Virus record (IMG/VR): IMGVR_UViG_3300005735_000009
Span: 1 to 21,448 of that record
Strand: one strand, 5' to 3'
Length of the DNA stretch: 21,448 nt
Origin: a virus
Both the position numbers and the translations under genes were made by a program. The notes beneath the pieces were generated by a model. The model did not search any database and had not been told where the DNA came from. It saw nothing but the letters and a program-made list of their open reading frames with translations. Every line of letters starts with the position of its first letter. Position 1 is the first letter of the stretch. Positions 15,091 to 19,986 of this stretch are shown here, one piece after another.

Positions 15091-15773
15091 TATCTAGGGA
15101 GTTTAGCCCCGAACATAGCTCTGAGCAATTCAAAGTCTTCTCTGGAAAGCCTTCCGTCGTTGTTCTTGTCGAGTCTCTTTTGTCCTCCTACCAAGCCGCC
15201 TTCTTTCAAGATCCTCATCCCGTACTTACCTCCAGGTCCACCGTAATCAAACTCCTCTTCGTCATTTCCAAACTCATCAATCTCGCCAAGCTCCATATCT
15301 TCTATTTCAGTTGCAGGAGCTCCTCCGTATTGACCCGAGTTGGCTGTGGCTGAACCAGTGCCTCTAAAGAAACCAGACTCACCAAGAGCTTCTTGTGCCT
15401 TCTTCGCCTTGTTCAATTTACCAAAAAGGCCTTTGAACTTACCCGCTTGGGCCGCTGTCTTGAGCTTTCCAAGACCAGCACCGATCTTGCCTACACCGCC
15501 AGCCATACCAGCAGCTCCTCCAAGGGCAGCTAGACCTGTAGCAGCTGCAGCACCACCTATGATCGCCTTCTTAAAGCGATCACCTCGTACCTTCTTCATG
15601 TACTCAAGGGCCTGAGCGTCTTTACCGCTCAAACTAGTGCCTTTTCTCTTGGCTCTTCTGAGATCTCGGAACTTCTTTCTATCGAAGCCCCCTTCTGCTC
15701 CCGCCATGTGGGAGAACTTGTCTTGGGAGTTGCCAAAGAAGCCCCCTAGCTTGTAATCTTTCTGTACGTTCAT
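15090..15773 (-). CDS. EF-hand-ended, Ala/Gly-rich membrane-active-type protein (227 aa)
   Basis: ATG at 15773 is preferred (MNVQKDYKLGGFFGN); an in-frame GTG at 15779 would add two residues. Residues about 35-70 are basic. About 70-95 is a small-residue hydrophobic helix (AIIGGAAAATGLAALGGAAG) followed by more Gly/Ala/Lys-rich helix, as in membrane-penetrating or ejected virion proteins. The middle is acidic. The C-terminus carries an EF-hand-like loop LDKNNDGRLSREDFELL with calcium-ligand spacing D-x-N-x-D-G. The role may be in the virion or membrane; the family is unknown. Confidence 0.6.
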   Translation of the reverse strand: MNVQKDYKLGGFFGNSQDKFSHMAGAEGGFDRKKFRDLRRAKRKGTSLSGKDAQALEYMKKVRGDRFKKAIIGGAAAATGLAALGGAAGMAGGVGKIGAGLGKLKTAAQAGKFKGLFGKLNKAKKAQEALGESGFFRGTGSATANSGQYGGAPATEIEDMELGEIDEFGNDEEEFDYGGPGGKYGMRILKEGGLVGGQKRLDKNNDGRLSREDFELLRAMFGAKLPR

Positions 15774-15778
15774 GGCCA

Positions 15779-15786
15779 CAAATATA
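15779..15786 (-). promoter_or_regulatory. TATATTTG box abutting the EF-hand gene
   Basis: Minus-strand TATATTTG followed by TGGCC and the ATG at 15773. The whole run TTATATTTGTrGC before ATGAA is shared with the gene starting at 9732. It fits the -7 part of a Bacteroidota promoter, without a visible -33 TTG. Confidence 0.25.
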
Positions 15787-15794
15787 ACACGATA

Positions 15795-16127
15795 TCATTT
15801 ACCGTATCCTGCAGCTTTCCCCTTCTTAGTTACACGTACTCTGGACCCACTTTTCTTGTCTACTTGCTTAACAAGAAGCTTATCATCCTTGTCCTTGATC
15901 TTAAAAGTGGACTTAGACCTTTTCTCTTGCCCCTGTCTTGAGACAGACTTCGTCTTCTGCTCCGTCGAACCACCCGTATCAAGATCTTTTACCGTCGATT
16001 GCTGCTTCACCACAACCTTTGACTTCTCCTTACCAGACTTCTTCTTCTTAGACTTGGTCTGAGTAGAGGTTTCGCTGGTCACCTTACTGTTAATGGTGCC
16101 GCCTGTGCTGTATTTTCTTACTTTCAT
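15795..16127 (-). CDS. Lys/Ser/Thr-rich low-complexity protein (110 aa)
   Basis: A 110-residue basic, low-complexity protein: MKVRKYSTGGTINSKVTSET, then runs of Lys and Ser (KSKKKKSGKEKSKVVVKQQS), ending KSGSRVRVTKKGKAAGYGK. No folded domain is apparent. Similar disordered basic proteins in phages bind DNA or are minor virion components. It is the first gene after a recognisable promoter (16233-16263) with a leader of about 100 bases, so it heads a transcription unit. Function unknown. Confidence 0.6.
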   Translation of the reverse strand: MKVRKYSTGGTINSKVTSETSTQTKSKKKKSGKEKSKVVVKQQSTVKDLDTGGSTEQKTKSVSRQGQEKRSKSTFKIKDKDDKLLVKQVDKKSGSRVRVTKKGKAAGYGK

Positions 16128-16138
16128 ACTAGATACTA

Positions 16139-16192
16139 CTATTCCCGCGCCATAAACATAAAGGACTCCTCTGTGTAAACAGAAAAAAACAT
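16139..16192 (-). CDS. Possible leader peptide (17 aa)
   Basis: A 17-codon frame in the leader between the promoter and the 110-residue gene, reading MFFSVYTEESFMFMARE. It is preceded by a hairpin-forming AGAAGGGAAAGCTTCT stretch. It is hydrophobic/aromatic and could be a leader peptide or a chance frame; nothing else confirms translation. Confidence 0.25.
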   Translation of the reverse strand: MFFSVYTEESFMFMARE

Positions 16193-16232
16193 TCTTAGAA
16201 GCTTTCCCTTCTTAGAGTCGCTTAATATTCCG

Positions 16233-16263
16233 TAAAGGTATAAACAAAAATCTTAAAAGTCAA
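16233..16263 (-). promoter_or_regulatory. Bacteroidota-type promoter for the 110-aa gene and downstream late genes
   Basis: On the minus strand TTG (16263-16261) is followed after 20 bases by TACCTTTA (16240-16233), matching the Bacteroidota sigma-A pattern TTG-N19/20-TAnnTTTG except for the last base. Transcription would start near 16226, about 100 bases before the next gene. The same nine-base word TACCTTTAC recurs 6 bases before the ATG of the 95-residue gene at 16585, where no -33 TTG is seen. Confidence 0.55.
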
Positions 16264-16297
16264 TAGTTTACCAACGCTTTAAGAGCAAAGGCTTAAG

Positions 16298-16585
16298 TTA
16301 CTGACCCCCAAGTAGTTGCGATATGGAATTCATAACAGAGCTCTCTCCAGCTTTAGTAGCAGACTCCTTAAAAAGGTTTTTCATTAGGCTTTTTGCTCCA
16401 GAAGATCCGATCTTGGCTAAAGCTTTTGGCCCAAGAAGGGCCTCAAGAAGCATGTCTGGACGCATCTCAGCAGCACCGTCGCCATAGTTGTTCTCTGGAC
16501 TGTAATCTATAGAGTCGCCCTTAAACCCGAAAACGTCTCCAGAGCTTATCTTGACAGGGTCTCCGTTATTCCTCAAAAGTTTCAT
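16298..16585 (-). CDS. Unknown protein (95 aa), first minus-strand gene at the divergent junction
   Basis: A 95-residue protein: MKLLRNNGDPVKISSGDVFG, FKGDSIDYSPENN, then a helical half (MLLEALLGPKALAKIGSSGA, KSLMKNLFKESATKAG) ending NSISQLLGGQ. It has no cysteines and no recognised motif. The helical, Ala/Leu/Lys-rich second half could contact membranes or other subunits. It lies at the left border of the structured divergent region and its message must start there or within it. Function unknown. Confidence 0.55.
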   Translation of the reverse strand: MKLLRNNGDPVKISSGDVFGFKGDSIDYSPENNYGDGAAEMRPDMLLEALLGPKALAKIGSSGAKSLMKNLFKESATKAGESSVMNSISQLLGGQ

Positions 16586-16639
16586 GGGGTAAAGGTAAAA
16601 AAACCGCAGTAATGTAGATCGTGGGGATTATATATACTT

Positions 16640-17074
16640 GTGGACGCTAGGTACGCAGTACCTAAACGGTTTTCCAGACCCCACCCCCCTACTATCTTCG
16701 ATAGTAGCCGCTATACTTTCAGCTTTCTACCTACTGACTATCAGTCAGTTAGGTAGGTTCACTTCTACCACTGCAGGAACCGCAGGCATTATGCAGCGCT
16801 GTTAAGCAGGGTGGGACAATCCCTCCCCAACTCTCCAATCGGCTTGACTTCACCCCGTTAAGGGGTGGCATTTCGAGGCTCTTCACGTTGCCTAACCTAC
16901 GGAGATAACTTGTTATCTCTCAGCGTGTTAGGGGCTGTTGACTCCACTACTACTACCAAGGTAGTAGGTAGTGAGAAGCTGGAAGGGTAGAGATGTAGTA
17001 TAAGAGAGAGAGGAGTCTACGACTCTCTCTTATACTACTATCTCCTAAAGGGTTTGAGAGTCAGCCCTTCGGAA
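16640..17074. other. Structured divergent intergenic region (array of inverted repeats)
   Basis: No convincing gene lies between 16,586 and 17,099. Instead a row of hairpins: TAGGTAC-gca-GTACCTA (16648-16664), CTACTATC-ttc-GATAGTAG (16689-16707), a 13-bp stem with one bulge (16727-16756), a G/C-rich imperfect repeat (16809-16829), CACCCC-gttaa-GGGGTG (16851-16867), nested CCTAAC(GAGATAAC-tt-GTTATCTC)GTTAGG (16891-16932), a 13-bp stem with one bulge (16945-16973), and the long header hairpin at 16995. It separates leftward late genes from rightward genes. It could be a structured RNA, a replication origin or a promoter region; the sequence alone does not decide. Confidence 0.7.
16995..17038 (+). 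repeat. Header hairpin 1 (16-bp perfect stem)
   Basis: GTAGTATAAGAGAGAG (16995-17010) is exactly complementary to 17023-17038, with a 12-base loop that holds the GAGTC-TAC-GACTC mini-hairpin. A GAGAT/ATCTC outer extension with one bulged base adds about five pairs. It stands about 60 bases before the first plus-strand gene. Compared with header hairpins 2-4 the purine and pyrimidine arms are swapped. There is no U-tract, so it is not a classical terminator. Confidence 0.8.
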
Positions 17075-17089
17075 TCAAACTTCAATTAA
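17075..17089 (+). promoter_or_regulatory. Operon leader word 1 (TCAAACTTCAATTAA)
   Basis: One of five copies of CAAACTTCAA(T) found upstream of the first gene of each plus-strand group, here ending 13 bases before the ATG at 17100 (counted from CAAT). There is no Shine-Dalgarno sequence. A 5'-untranslated translation or transcription-start signal is inferred from its position. Confidence 0.7.
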
Positions 17090-17099
17090 TTCATTTCCA

Positions 17100-17612
17100 A
17101 TGAATAGTTTCACTTTCAGTGACTGCAAGAAGGCAGTCAACCAAGCCACCTTCCGTCCAACCGCAGCCCGCAAAGCCGCCGCAACGAAGCTTCTGCAAGA
17201 AGCTTTGGACTTCATCTCTAACCTCGAAGAGGTTAAGGAGCCTTCGAAGAAGGCTAAGAAGACTCGTCGTAAGACGAGGAAGAAAGCAACCCCAACTCAA
17301 AGAGTTGCTGACAGTCAAGAAAAAGCCTTTCATGGAAAGGCTGACAGTCCAGTCAAGCCTTCGAAGAAGGCAAAGACAGCTTCAGTAGAAGCTGCTAAAG
17401 CATCTCTGAAAGAGATGGATGAGAAGAAAGCAATCAAGAAGTCAGCGAAGCTGAAGGCTAAAGCAGTGGCTTCAGGGGTCAACGAAGTTGACAGAGTAGC
17501 TTCCTTGGAAGCTAAGATTGAGGCTCTCACAGCCTGCCTTGCAGTGCACATGGAGTCTACGACTCTGGCTTCTCCTTCTAACGAAGTTAGCCTTGACGAA
17601 ATGCCCTTCTAA
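17100..17612 (+). CDS. Lys/Ala-rich H1-like basic protein with SSB-tail-like C-terminus (170 aa)
   Basis: A 170-residue protein. Residues 1-45 are a helical head (MNSFTFSDCKKAVNQATF, LLQEALDFISNLEEV). Residues 46-125 are a disordered, histone-H1-like stretch with repeated PSKKAK units (48-53 and 87-92) and KKTRRKTRKK. Residues 128-150 look like a short coiled coil (VDRVASLEAKIEALTACL). The protein ends VSLDEMPF, resembling the acidic-hydrophobic SSB C-terminal tip (DDDIPF; DDLPF in many Bacteroidota). No OB fold is seen. A role in coating or recruiting factors to nucleic acid is inferred. Its coding sequence is packed with perfect mini-hairpins. Confidence 0.65.
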   Translation: MNSFTFSDCKKAVNQATFRPTAARKAAATKLLQEALDFISNLEEVKEPSKKAKKTRRKTRKKATPTQRVADSQEKAFHGKADSPVKPSKKAKTASVEAAKASLKEMDEKKAIKKSAKLKAKAVASGVNEVDRVASLEAKIEALTACLAVHMESTTLASPSNEVSLDEMPF

Positions 17613-17626
17613 TCCTTTAGGATTAG
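17120..17626 (+). repeat. Array of perfect mini-hairpins inside the coding sequence
   Basis: Stems of 5-8 bp with 2-6 base loops at 17120-17139, 17187-17205, 17219-17235, 17239-17255, 17263-17278, 17293-17307, 17324-17342, 17357-17371, 17377-17394, 17401-17417, 17442-17454, 17478-17492, 17497-17514, 17553-17565, 17578-17590 and 17609-17626. The commonest loop is GAA closed by C-G (CGAAG). Random sequence would give roughly one such 6-bp hairpin per kilobase. The last one spans the stop codon. Confidence 0.85.
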
Positions 17627-17655
17627 TTTAACTGATAACCCTTAATTCATTGAAA

Positions 17656-17928
17656 ATGAACTACTTAGTTTCTGACCTTGATATCGAAGATATCAAACAC
17701 ATTGATGCCTCCTACCCACAGGACGCAACGCTCGACTCTGCGACCTTCAGCGAAGCTGTCTGCTTGCTTGACCACTTCGTTGATAACGAAGAGGATGGCC
17801 GAAAACTCGAAATGCTTTGGGACTTGCAAGGTCTGAAAGACCTCCTGCATGACGCAACAGCGGGCGCTGTGGAGATTACCATCTCCCGAAGCCTGCTTGC
17901 CCTTGGAAGCGGTTGCTCCATCGGCTAA
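17656..17928 (+). CDS. Small acidic unknown protein (90 aa)
   Basis: ATG at 17656 preferred over an in-frame TTG six bases earlier; a TTAATTCATTGAAA leader precedes it. The product is acidic: MNYLVSDLDIEDIKHIDASY, then FSEAVCLLDHFVDNEEDGRK, LEMLWDLQGLKDLLHDAT and a C-terminal AGAVEITISRSLLALGSG. Mostly helical, no recognised family. The mini-hairpin theme continues in it: TTGATATC-gaa-GATATCAA (17678-17696), TTCGTT/AACGAA (17776-17790), AGGTCT-gaa-AGACCT (17829-17843), ACAGCG/CGCTGT (17857-17870). It lies 43 bases after the Lys-rich gene and probably shares its message. Confidence 0.6.
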   Translation: MNYLVSDLDIEDIKHIDASYPQDATLDSATFSEAVCLLDHFVDNEEDGRKLEMLWDLQGLKDLLHDATAGAVEITISRSLLALGSGCSIG

Positions 17929-17944
17929 CCCTTTAGAGAGTTAC

Positions 17945-17985
17945 GTGTATATACTCTCTGAACAGAGTGAAGAGAGTATATACAC
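17945..17985 (+). repeat. Header hairpin 2 (15-bp perfect stem)
   Basis: GTGTATATACTCTCT and AGAGAGTATATACAC flank the loop GAACAGAGTGA. Flanks GAGAGTTA and TAACCTCTC extend the stem with one bulged base. The loop can pair differently (CTCT-gaac-AGAG), so two conformations are possible. The element is repeated at 19006 and 20725 and precedes the 46-residue gene. Confidence 0.85.
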
Positions 17986-18000
17986 TTAACCTCTCAATAA

Positions 18001-18014
18001 CAAACTTCAATTAA
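18001..18014 (+). promoter_or_regulatory. Operon leader word 2 (CAAACTTCAATTAA)
   Basis: The second copy of the leader word, 15 bases after header hairpin 2, with CAAT ending 15 bases before the ATG at 18027. Confidence 0.7.
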
Positions 18015-18026
18015 ACCCTTTCCGTT

Positions 18027-18167
18027 ATGGATATGAACCTACGCCATCAGCTTATTGCTGACCTCCTCGACCTTCACTTCTCCTTCGACGCAGTGCGTGC
18101 CACCGCTGAGTGGGACGAACTCACCTGCCTTGAGCAGATGACAATGGAAGACCTCATTGATATGTAA
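18027..18167 (+). CDS. Small acidic protein (46 aa)
   Basis: A 46-residue helical acidic protein, MDMNLRHQLIADLLDLHFSF followed by DAVRATAEWDELTCLEQMTM and EDLIDM. The leader word and header hairpin upstream define its start; a second ATG two codons later is possible. The stop codon lies in the loop of a perfect 8-bp hairpin, ATTGATATGTAATATCAAT (18156-18174). The family is unknown. Small acidic proteins in this phage block could be host-takeover or DNA-mimic proteins, but nothing shows this directly. Confidence 0.6.
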   Translation: MDMNLRHQLIADLLDLHFSFDAVRATAEWDELTCLEQMTMEDLIDM

Positions 18168-18175
18168 TATCAATC

Positions 18176-18236
18176 TTCAGGTACACTGAAGAGTCCTGAA
18201 TGGACGAAACACCCGTAACGGAGCCGTACCTCTGAA
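18176..18236 (+). ncRNA. Hammerhead-ribozyme-like motif (partial match)
   Basis: The order fits a type I hammerhead: stem I TTCAGGTAC (18176-18184), core CTGAAGA (18186-18192), stem II GTCC-tgaat-GGAC (18193-18205), core GAAA (18206-18209), then stem I return GTACC...TGAA (18226-18236, two-base bulge). The cleavage strand does not fit well: GCC instead of the usual GUC, and stem III (18209-18224) is weak with an A-C at the first pair. A competing hairpin CTTCAG-gtaca-CTGAAG uses the core. So this may be a degenerate ribozyme or a coincidence in a hairpin-rich area. Confidence 0.35.
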
Positions 18237-18346
18237 TACGTGCCCATCAGTGGTTTTGCCCTGACACTACTTTGTAGTGGAGCAGTAGGAGGATAAAAGA
18301 ACGACCCGCTTGTTGGTTCTGCCCAAGCGTTACGTGGTGTCTGTAT

Positions 18347-18360
18347 CAAACTTCAATTCA
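18347..18360 (+). promoter_or_regulatory. Operon leader word 3 (CAAACTTCAATTCA)
   Basis: The third copy of the leader word, with CAAT ending nine bases before the ATG at 18367. This group has no long header hairpin. The 199-base gap before the gene instead holds the hammerhead-like motif and CACTAC-ttt-GTAGTG (about 18265-18279). Confidence 0.65.
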
Positions 18361-18366
18361 TCTACG

Positions 18367-18735
18367 ATGACAACAATTTCTTTATACCACCTGCTCCAAA
18401 GCGGAGAGGGGTTCAGCGTCCGACCCGTCGGAATCGACAAGCTTCACACATACAACGGAGGCGGTTATGCAGTAGGCGGAGCGCAAGATTTCAAGCCCTT
18501 TGAAATCGACAACGAAAGCCTTTCTTTCATTCACTTTGAGAAAGTGATGAACGGCCTCGTATGCTCCGCACTCGATCGGGACACCCAGGTGATTGGGGGT
18601 TGGGTCGACGAAGGTCGAGTTTACATCGAACTCTCCGACATCGTTCAGTCCAAGTACGTAGCGGTTGAACTCGGGAAGGCTCGCAAGGAGAAGGCCATCT
18701 ACGATTTTGCTAACAGCAAATCCATCTACCTATGA
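18367..18735 (+). CDS. Unknown protein (122 aa)
   Basis: The start is set by the leader word; an in-frame TTG/GTG extension further upstream would run through that leader and is rejected. The product starts MTTISLYHLLQSGEGFSVRP, continues VGIDKLHTYNGGGYAVGGAQ, has an acidic-aromatic middle (DNESLSFIHFEKVMNG), and ends with a basic helix (AVELGKARKEKAIYDFANS). Alpha/beta, soluble, no recognised motif. It is followed by two further small genes, the first coupled by ATGA, forming a three-gene group. Confidence 0.65.
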   Translation: MTTISLYHLLQSGEGFSVRPVGIDKLHTYNGGGYAVGGAQDFKPFEIDNESLSFIHFEKVMNGLVCSALDRDTQVIGGWVDEGRVYIELSDIVQSKYVAVELGKARKEKAIYDFANSKSIYL

Positions 18736-18893
18736 ACGAATACCTTATGACGTACTATCGTGGCCATGACCGCGACGATTGGAGGGAGGAGAAATTCCTC
18801 GCCTACACCTTGGACCTTGCGCTCGAACACGCTGTGGACTGGTGTCCTGATGGGTGGACGGTCAAGAAAGTCGAACCAACTAACAATCAATGA
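18732..18893 (+). CDS. Small acidic Trp/Tyr-rich protein (53 aa)
   Basis: The ATG at 18732 overlaps the preceding stop by four bases (ATGA). The product is MNEYLMTYYRGHDRDDWREE followed by KFLAYTLDLALEHAVDWCPD and GWTVKKVEPTNNQ. Three tryptophans and tight coupling support a real gene. The 'Y..YY.G.....D...F.A.....A...A....P.GW.V..V' layout suggests a small alpha/beta fold. No family is recognised. Confidence 0.65.
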   Translation: MNEYLMTYYRGHDRDDWREEKFLAYTLDLALEHAVDWCPDGWTVKKVEPTNNQ

Positions 18894-18896
18894 GTT

Positions 18897-18992
18897 ATGG
18901 GTAAACGATTAAAGCAAAACTTGAACCTCCCGTTCCTTGCGTTCCTTGCATGGATGGGTGGGTTGTTGACTCTAGTTGCTCTGCTCAACTAA
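18897..18992 (+). CDS. Single-pass membrane micropeptide (31 aa)
   Basis: Starts three bases after the previous stop. The sequence has a basic N-terminus (MGKRLKQNLN) and one hydrophobic segment LPFLAFLAWMGGLLTLVALL (residues 11-30), ending at Asn. This is a classic one-helix inner-membrane peptide with the basic end expected in the cytoplasm. It could act on the host membrane or on a membrane protein; a holin-like role is possible, but it lies in the small-gene block, far from the endolysin. Confidence 0.6.
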   Translation: MGKRLKQNLNLPFLAFLAWMGGLLTLVALLN

Positions 18993-19005
18993 TATAGAGA
19001 GTTAC

Positions 19006-19046
19006 GTATATATACTCTCTGAACAGAGTGAAGAGAGTATATATAC
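19006..19046 (+). repeat. Header hairpin 3 (15-bp perfect stem)
   Basis: GTATATATACTCTCT and AGAGAGTATATATAC around the same loop GAACAGAGTGA as header hairpin 2. Two stem positions differ from copy 2 by paired changes (GTGTAT/ATACAC versus GTATAT/ATATAC), that is, compensatory substitution, evidence that the fold is maintained. The flanks AGAGAGTTAC and TTAACCTCTCA are also shared. Confidence 0.85.
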
Positions 19047-19062
19047 TTAACCTCTCATACTT

Positions 19063-19077
19063 CAAACTTCAAATCCA
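19063..19077 (+). promoter_or_regulatory. Operon leader word 4 (CAAACTTCAAATCCA)
   Basis: The fourth copy, slightly diverged after CAAACTTCAA, between header hairpin 3 and the ATG at 19084. Confidence 0.65.
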
Positions 19078-19083
19078 ATTTCA

Positions 19084-19308
19084 ATGGACAACTTCTTCAA
19101 ACGCCCCGTCGGTGCGGCGGTGCTCTACCTCAACGACTTCCACCACGGGAAGCGACTCAATGACCTCAATCGGTGCGCTCGGCTTGTGCCGAAGGACGTA
19201 AAGGGCATGGCCTCCATGCTGTCTGCCGCGAACACTGCGGAATCAGCGGGCTATGCCATTGACATCCTTGTTGGATGGGCTAACGATGCCGAAAACTCAG
19301 AAGCATGA
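19084..19308 (+). CDS. Unknown protein (74 aa), first gene of a six-gene coupled operon
   Basis: Starts after header hairpin 3 and leader word 4. The product is MDNFFKRPVGAAVLYLNDFH, then HGKRLNDLNRCARLVPKDVK, GMASMLSAANTAESAGYAID and an acidic end (ANDAENSEA). Mostly helical, soluble, no recognised family. The stop overlaps the next ATG (ATGA). It is followed by five further genes, all joined in the same way, which implies one message and translational coupling. Confidence 0.65.
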   Translation: MDNFFKRPVGAAVLYLNDFHHGKRLNDLNRCARLVPKDVKGMASMLSAANTAESAGYAIDILVGWANDAENSEA

Positions 19309-19619
19309 AATTTACACAAAAGTTCAAGACCACGCTACCACACGTGGCAATGACCACGGCCTATGACGTGGACCAAGACCGAGCCACCAACGTAGTCATG
19401 GACTCTTCGGTGTCCATTGACCCTGACCACCAATATGGTGGGTGGTATGAAACCTACGACCTCGAAACAGGAGGCGACCGCTTCTATGCAGAGGGCATAC
19501 TCGAAACCGCACATGACGAGGACGGCAGTGTCCGCCTTGTTGGGTACGATGGATGTTTTGAACTCCCTGAATTTATAACCGAAGCCCTCGAAGAGAAGGG
19601 CGTAATCATTGACCTATGA
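19305..19619 (+). CDS. Acidic unknown protein (104 aa)
   Basis: A 104-residue acidic protein: MKFTQKFKTTLPHVAMTTAY, then DVDQDRATNVVMDSSVSIDP, an aromatic stretch YGGWYETYDLETGGDRFYAE, and FELPEFITEALEEKGVIIDL at the end. The pattern of strands followed by a terminal helix and strand suggests a small alpha/beta domain. No catalytic motif is visible. It is coupled by ATGA on both sides. Function unknown. Confidence 0.65.
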   Translation: MKFTQKFKTTLPHVAMTTAYDVDQDRATNVVMDSSVSIDPDHQYGGWYETYDLETGGDRFYAEGILETAHDEDGSVRLVGYDGCFELPEFITEALEEKGVIIDL

Positions 19620-19807
19620 CACACCACGAACACGACACCTGCCACAAGTGCGGAGGCACAGGAATCTTCCTCGAATCCCAAGAGGTTGGCTACGGCCAAC
19701 ACGGCACATCCATGTGGCTGTACGACTACGAGTGCGAGGACTGCCAAGCAACGTGGGATGTAAGCCTTGAACTCACCCCCGTATCACGAGAAAACCACGA
19801 ATCATGA
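19616..19807 (+). CDS. Zinc-ribbon protein (63 aa)
   Basis: A 63-residue protein with two CxxC knuckles: CHKC at residues 9-12 followed by GGTG, and CEDC at 40-43 after an aromatic strand (MWLYDYE). This is a typical small zinc ribbon (four Cys ligands). Such ribbons in phage block proteins often contact nucleic acid or RNA polymerase, which is only a guess here. The N-terminus is His-rich (MTHHEHD). It is coupled by ATGA on both sides. Confidence 0.7.
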   Translation: MTHHEHDTCHKCGGTGIFLESQEVGYGQHGTSMWLYDYECEDCQATWDVSLELTPVSRENHES

Positions 19808-19986
19808 CACAAGAACAATGCGAACGTGCAGTCAAAGAACTGCAAAACAAAGGCTTCTCTGCCACCCATGTAATGGGTGCGCCTGACGACCACGGGGTGT
19901 GGTTGGACAGCGTATGGAACGCAGACTTGGAAGAGGCGTTCAGCTTCCGAATCCACAACGAAGAAATAGAATTTTGGTCAGCATGA
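19804..19986 (+). CDS. Small unknown protein (60 aa)
   Basis: The product is MTQEQCERAVKELQNKGFSA then THVMGAPDDHGVWLDSVWNA and DLEEAFSFRIHNEEIEFWSA. A helix, a GFSA turn and two aromatic strands give a plausible small alpha/beta fold. It is acidic and has no recognised family. It contains CACCCAT-gta-ATGGGTG (19863-19879) and TGCAGT/ACTGCA (about 19828-19845), continuing the hairpin theme. Coupled by ATGA on both sides. Confidence 0.6.
   Translation: MTQEQCERAVKELQNKGFSATHVMGAPDDHGVWLDSVWNADLEEAFSFRIHNEEIEFWSA

Noticed and set aside
16995-17038. Header hairpins as intrinsic terminators
   Set aside because: None is followed by a U-tract, and each is placed shortly before the start of a new gene group; a terminator-like role by another mechanism stays possible but is not supported.
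18200-18235. An 11-codon frame (MDETPVTEPYL) in the gap before 18367
   Set aside because: Very short, no leader, and it lies across the hammerhead-like hairpins, which explain the sequence better.
18310-18366. Upstream non-ATG extension of the 122-residue gene
   Set aside because: It would run through the conserved leader word, which in the other groups is untranslated and lies just before the ATG.
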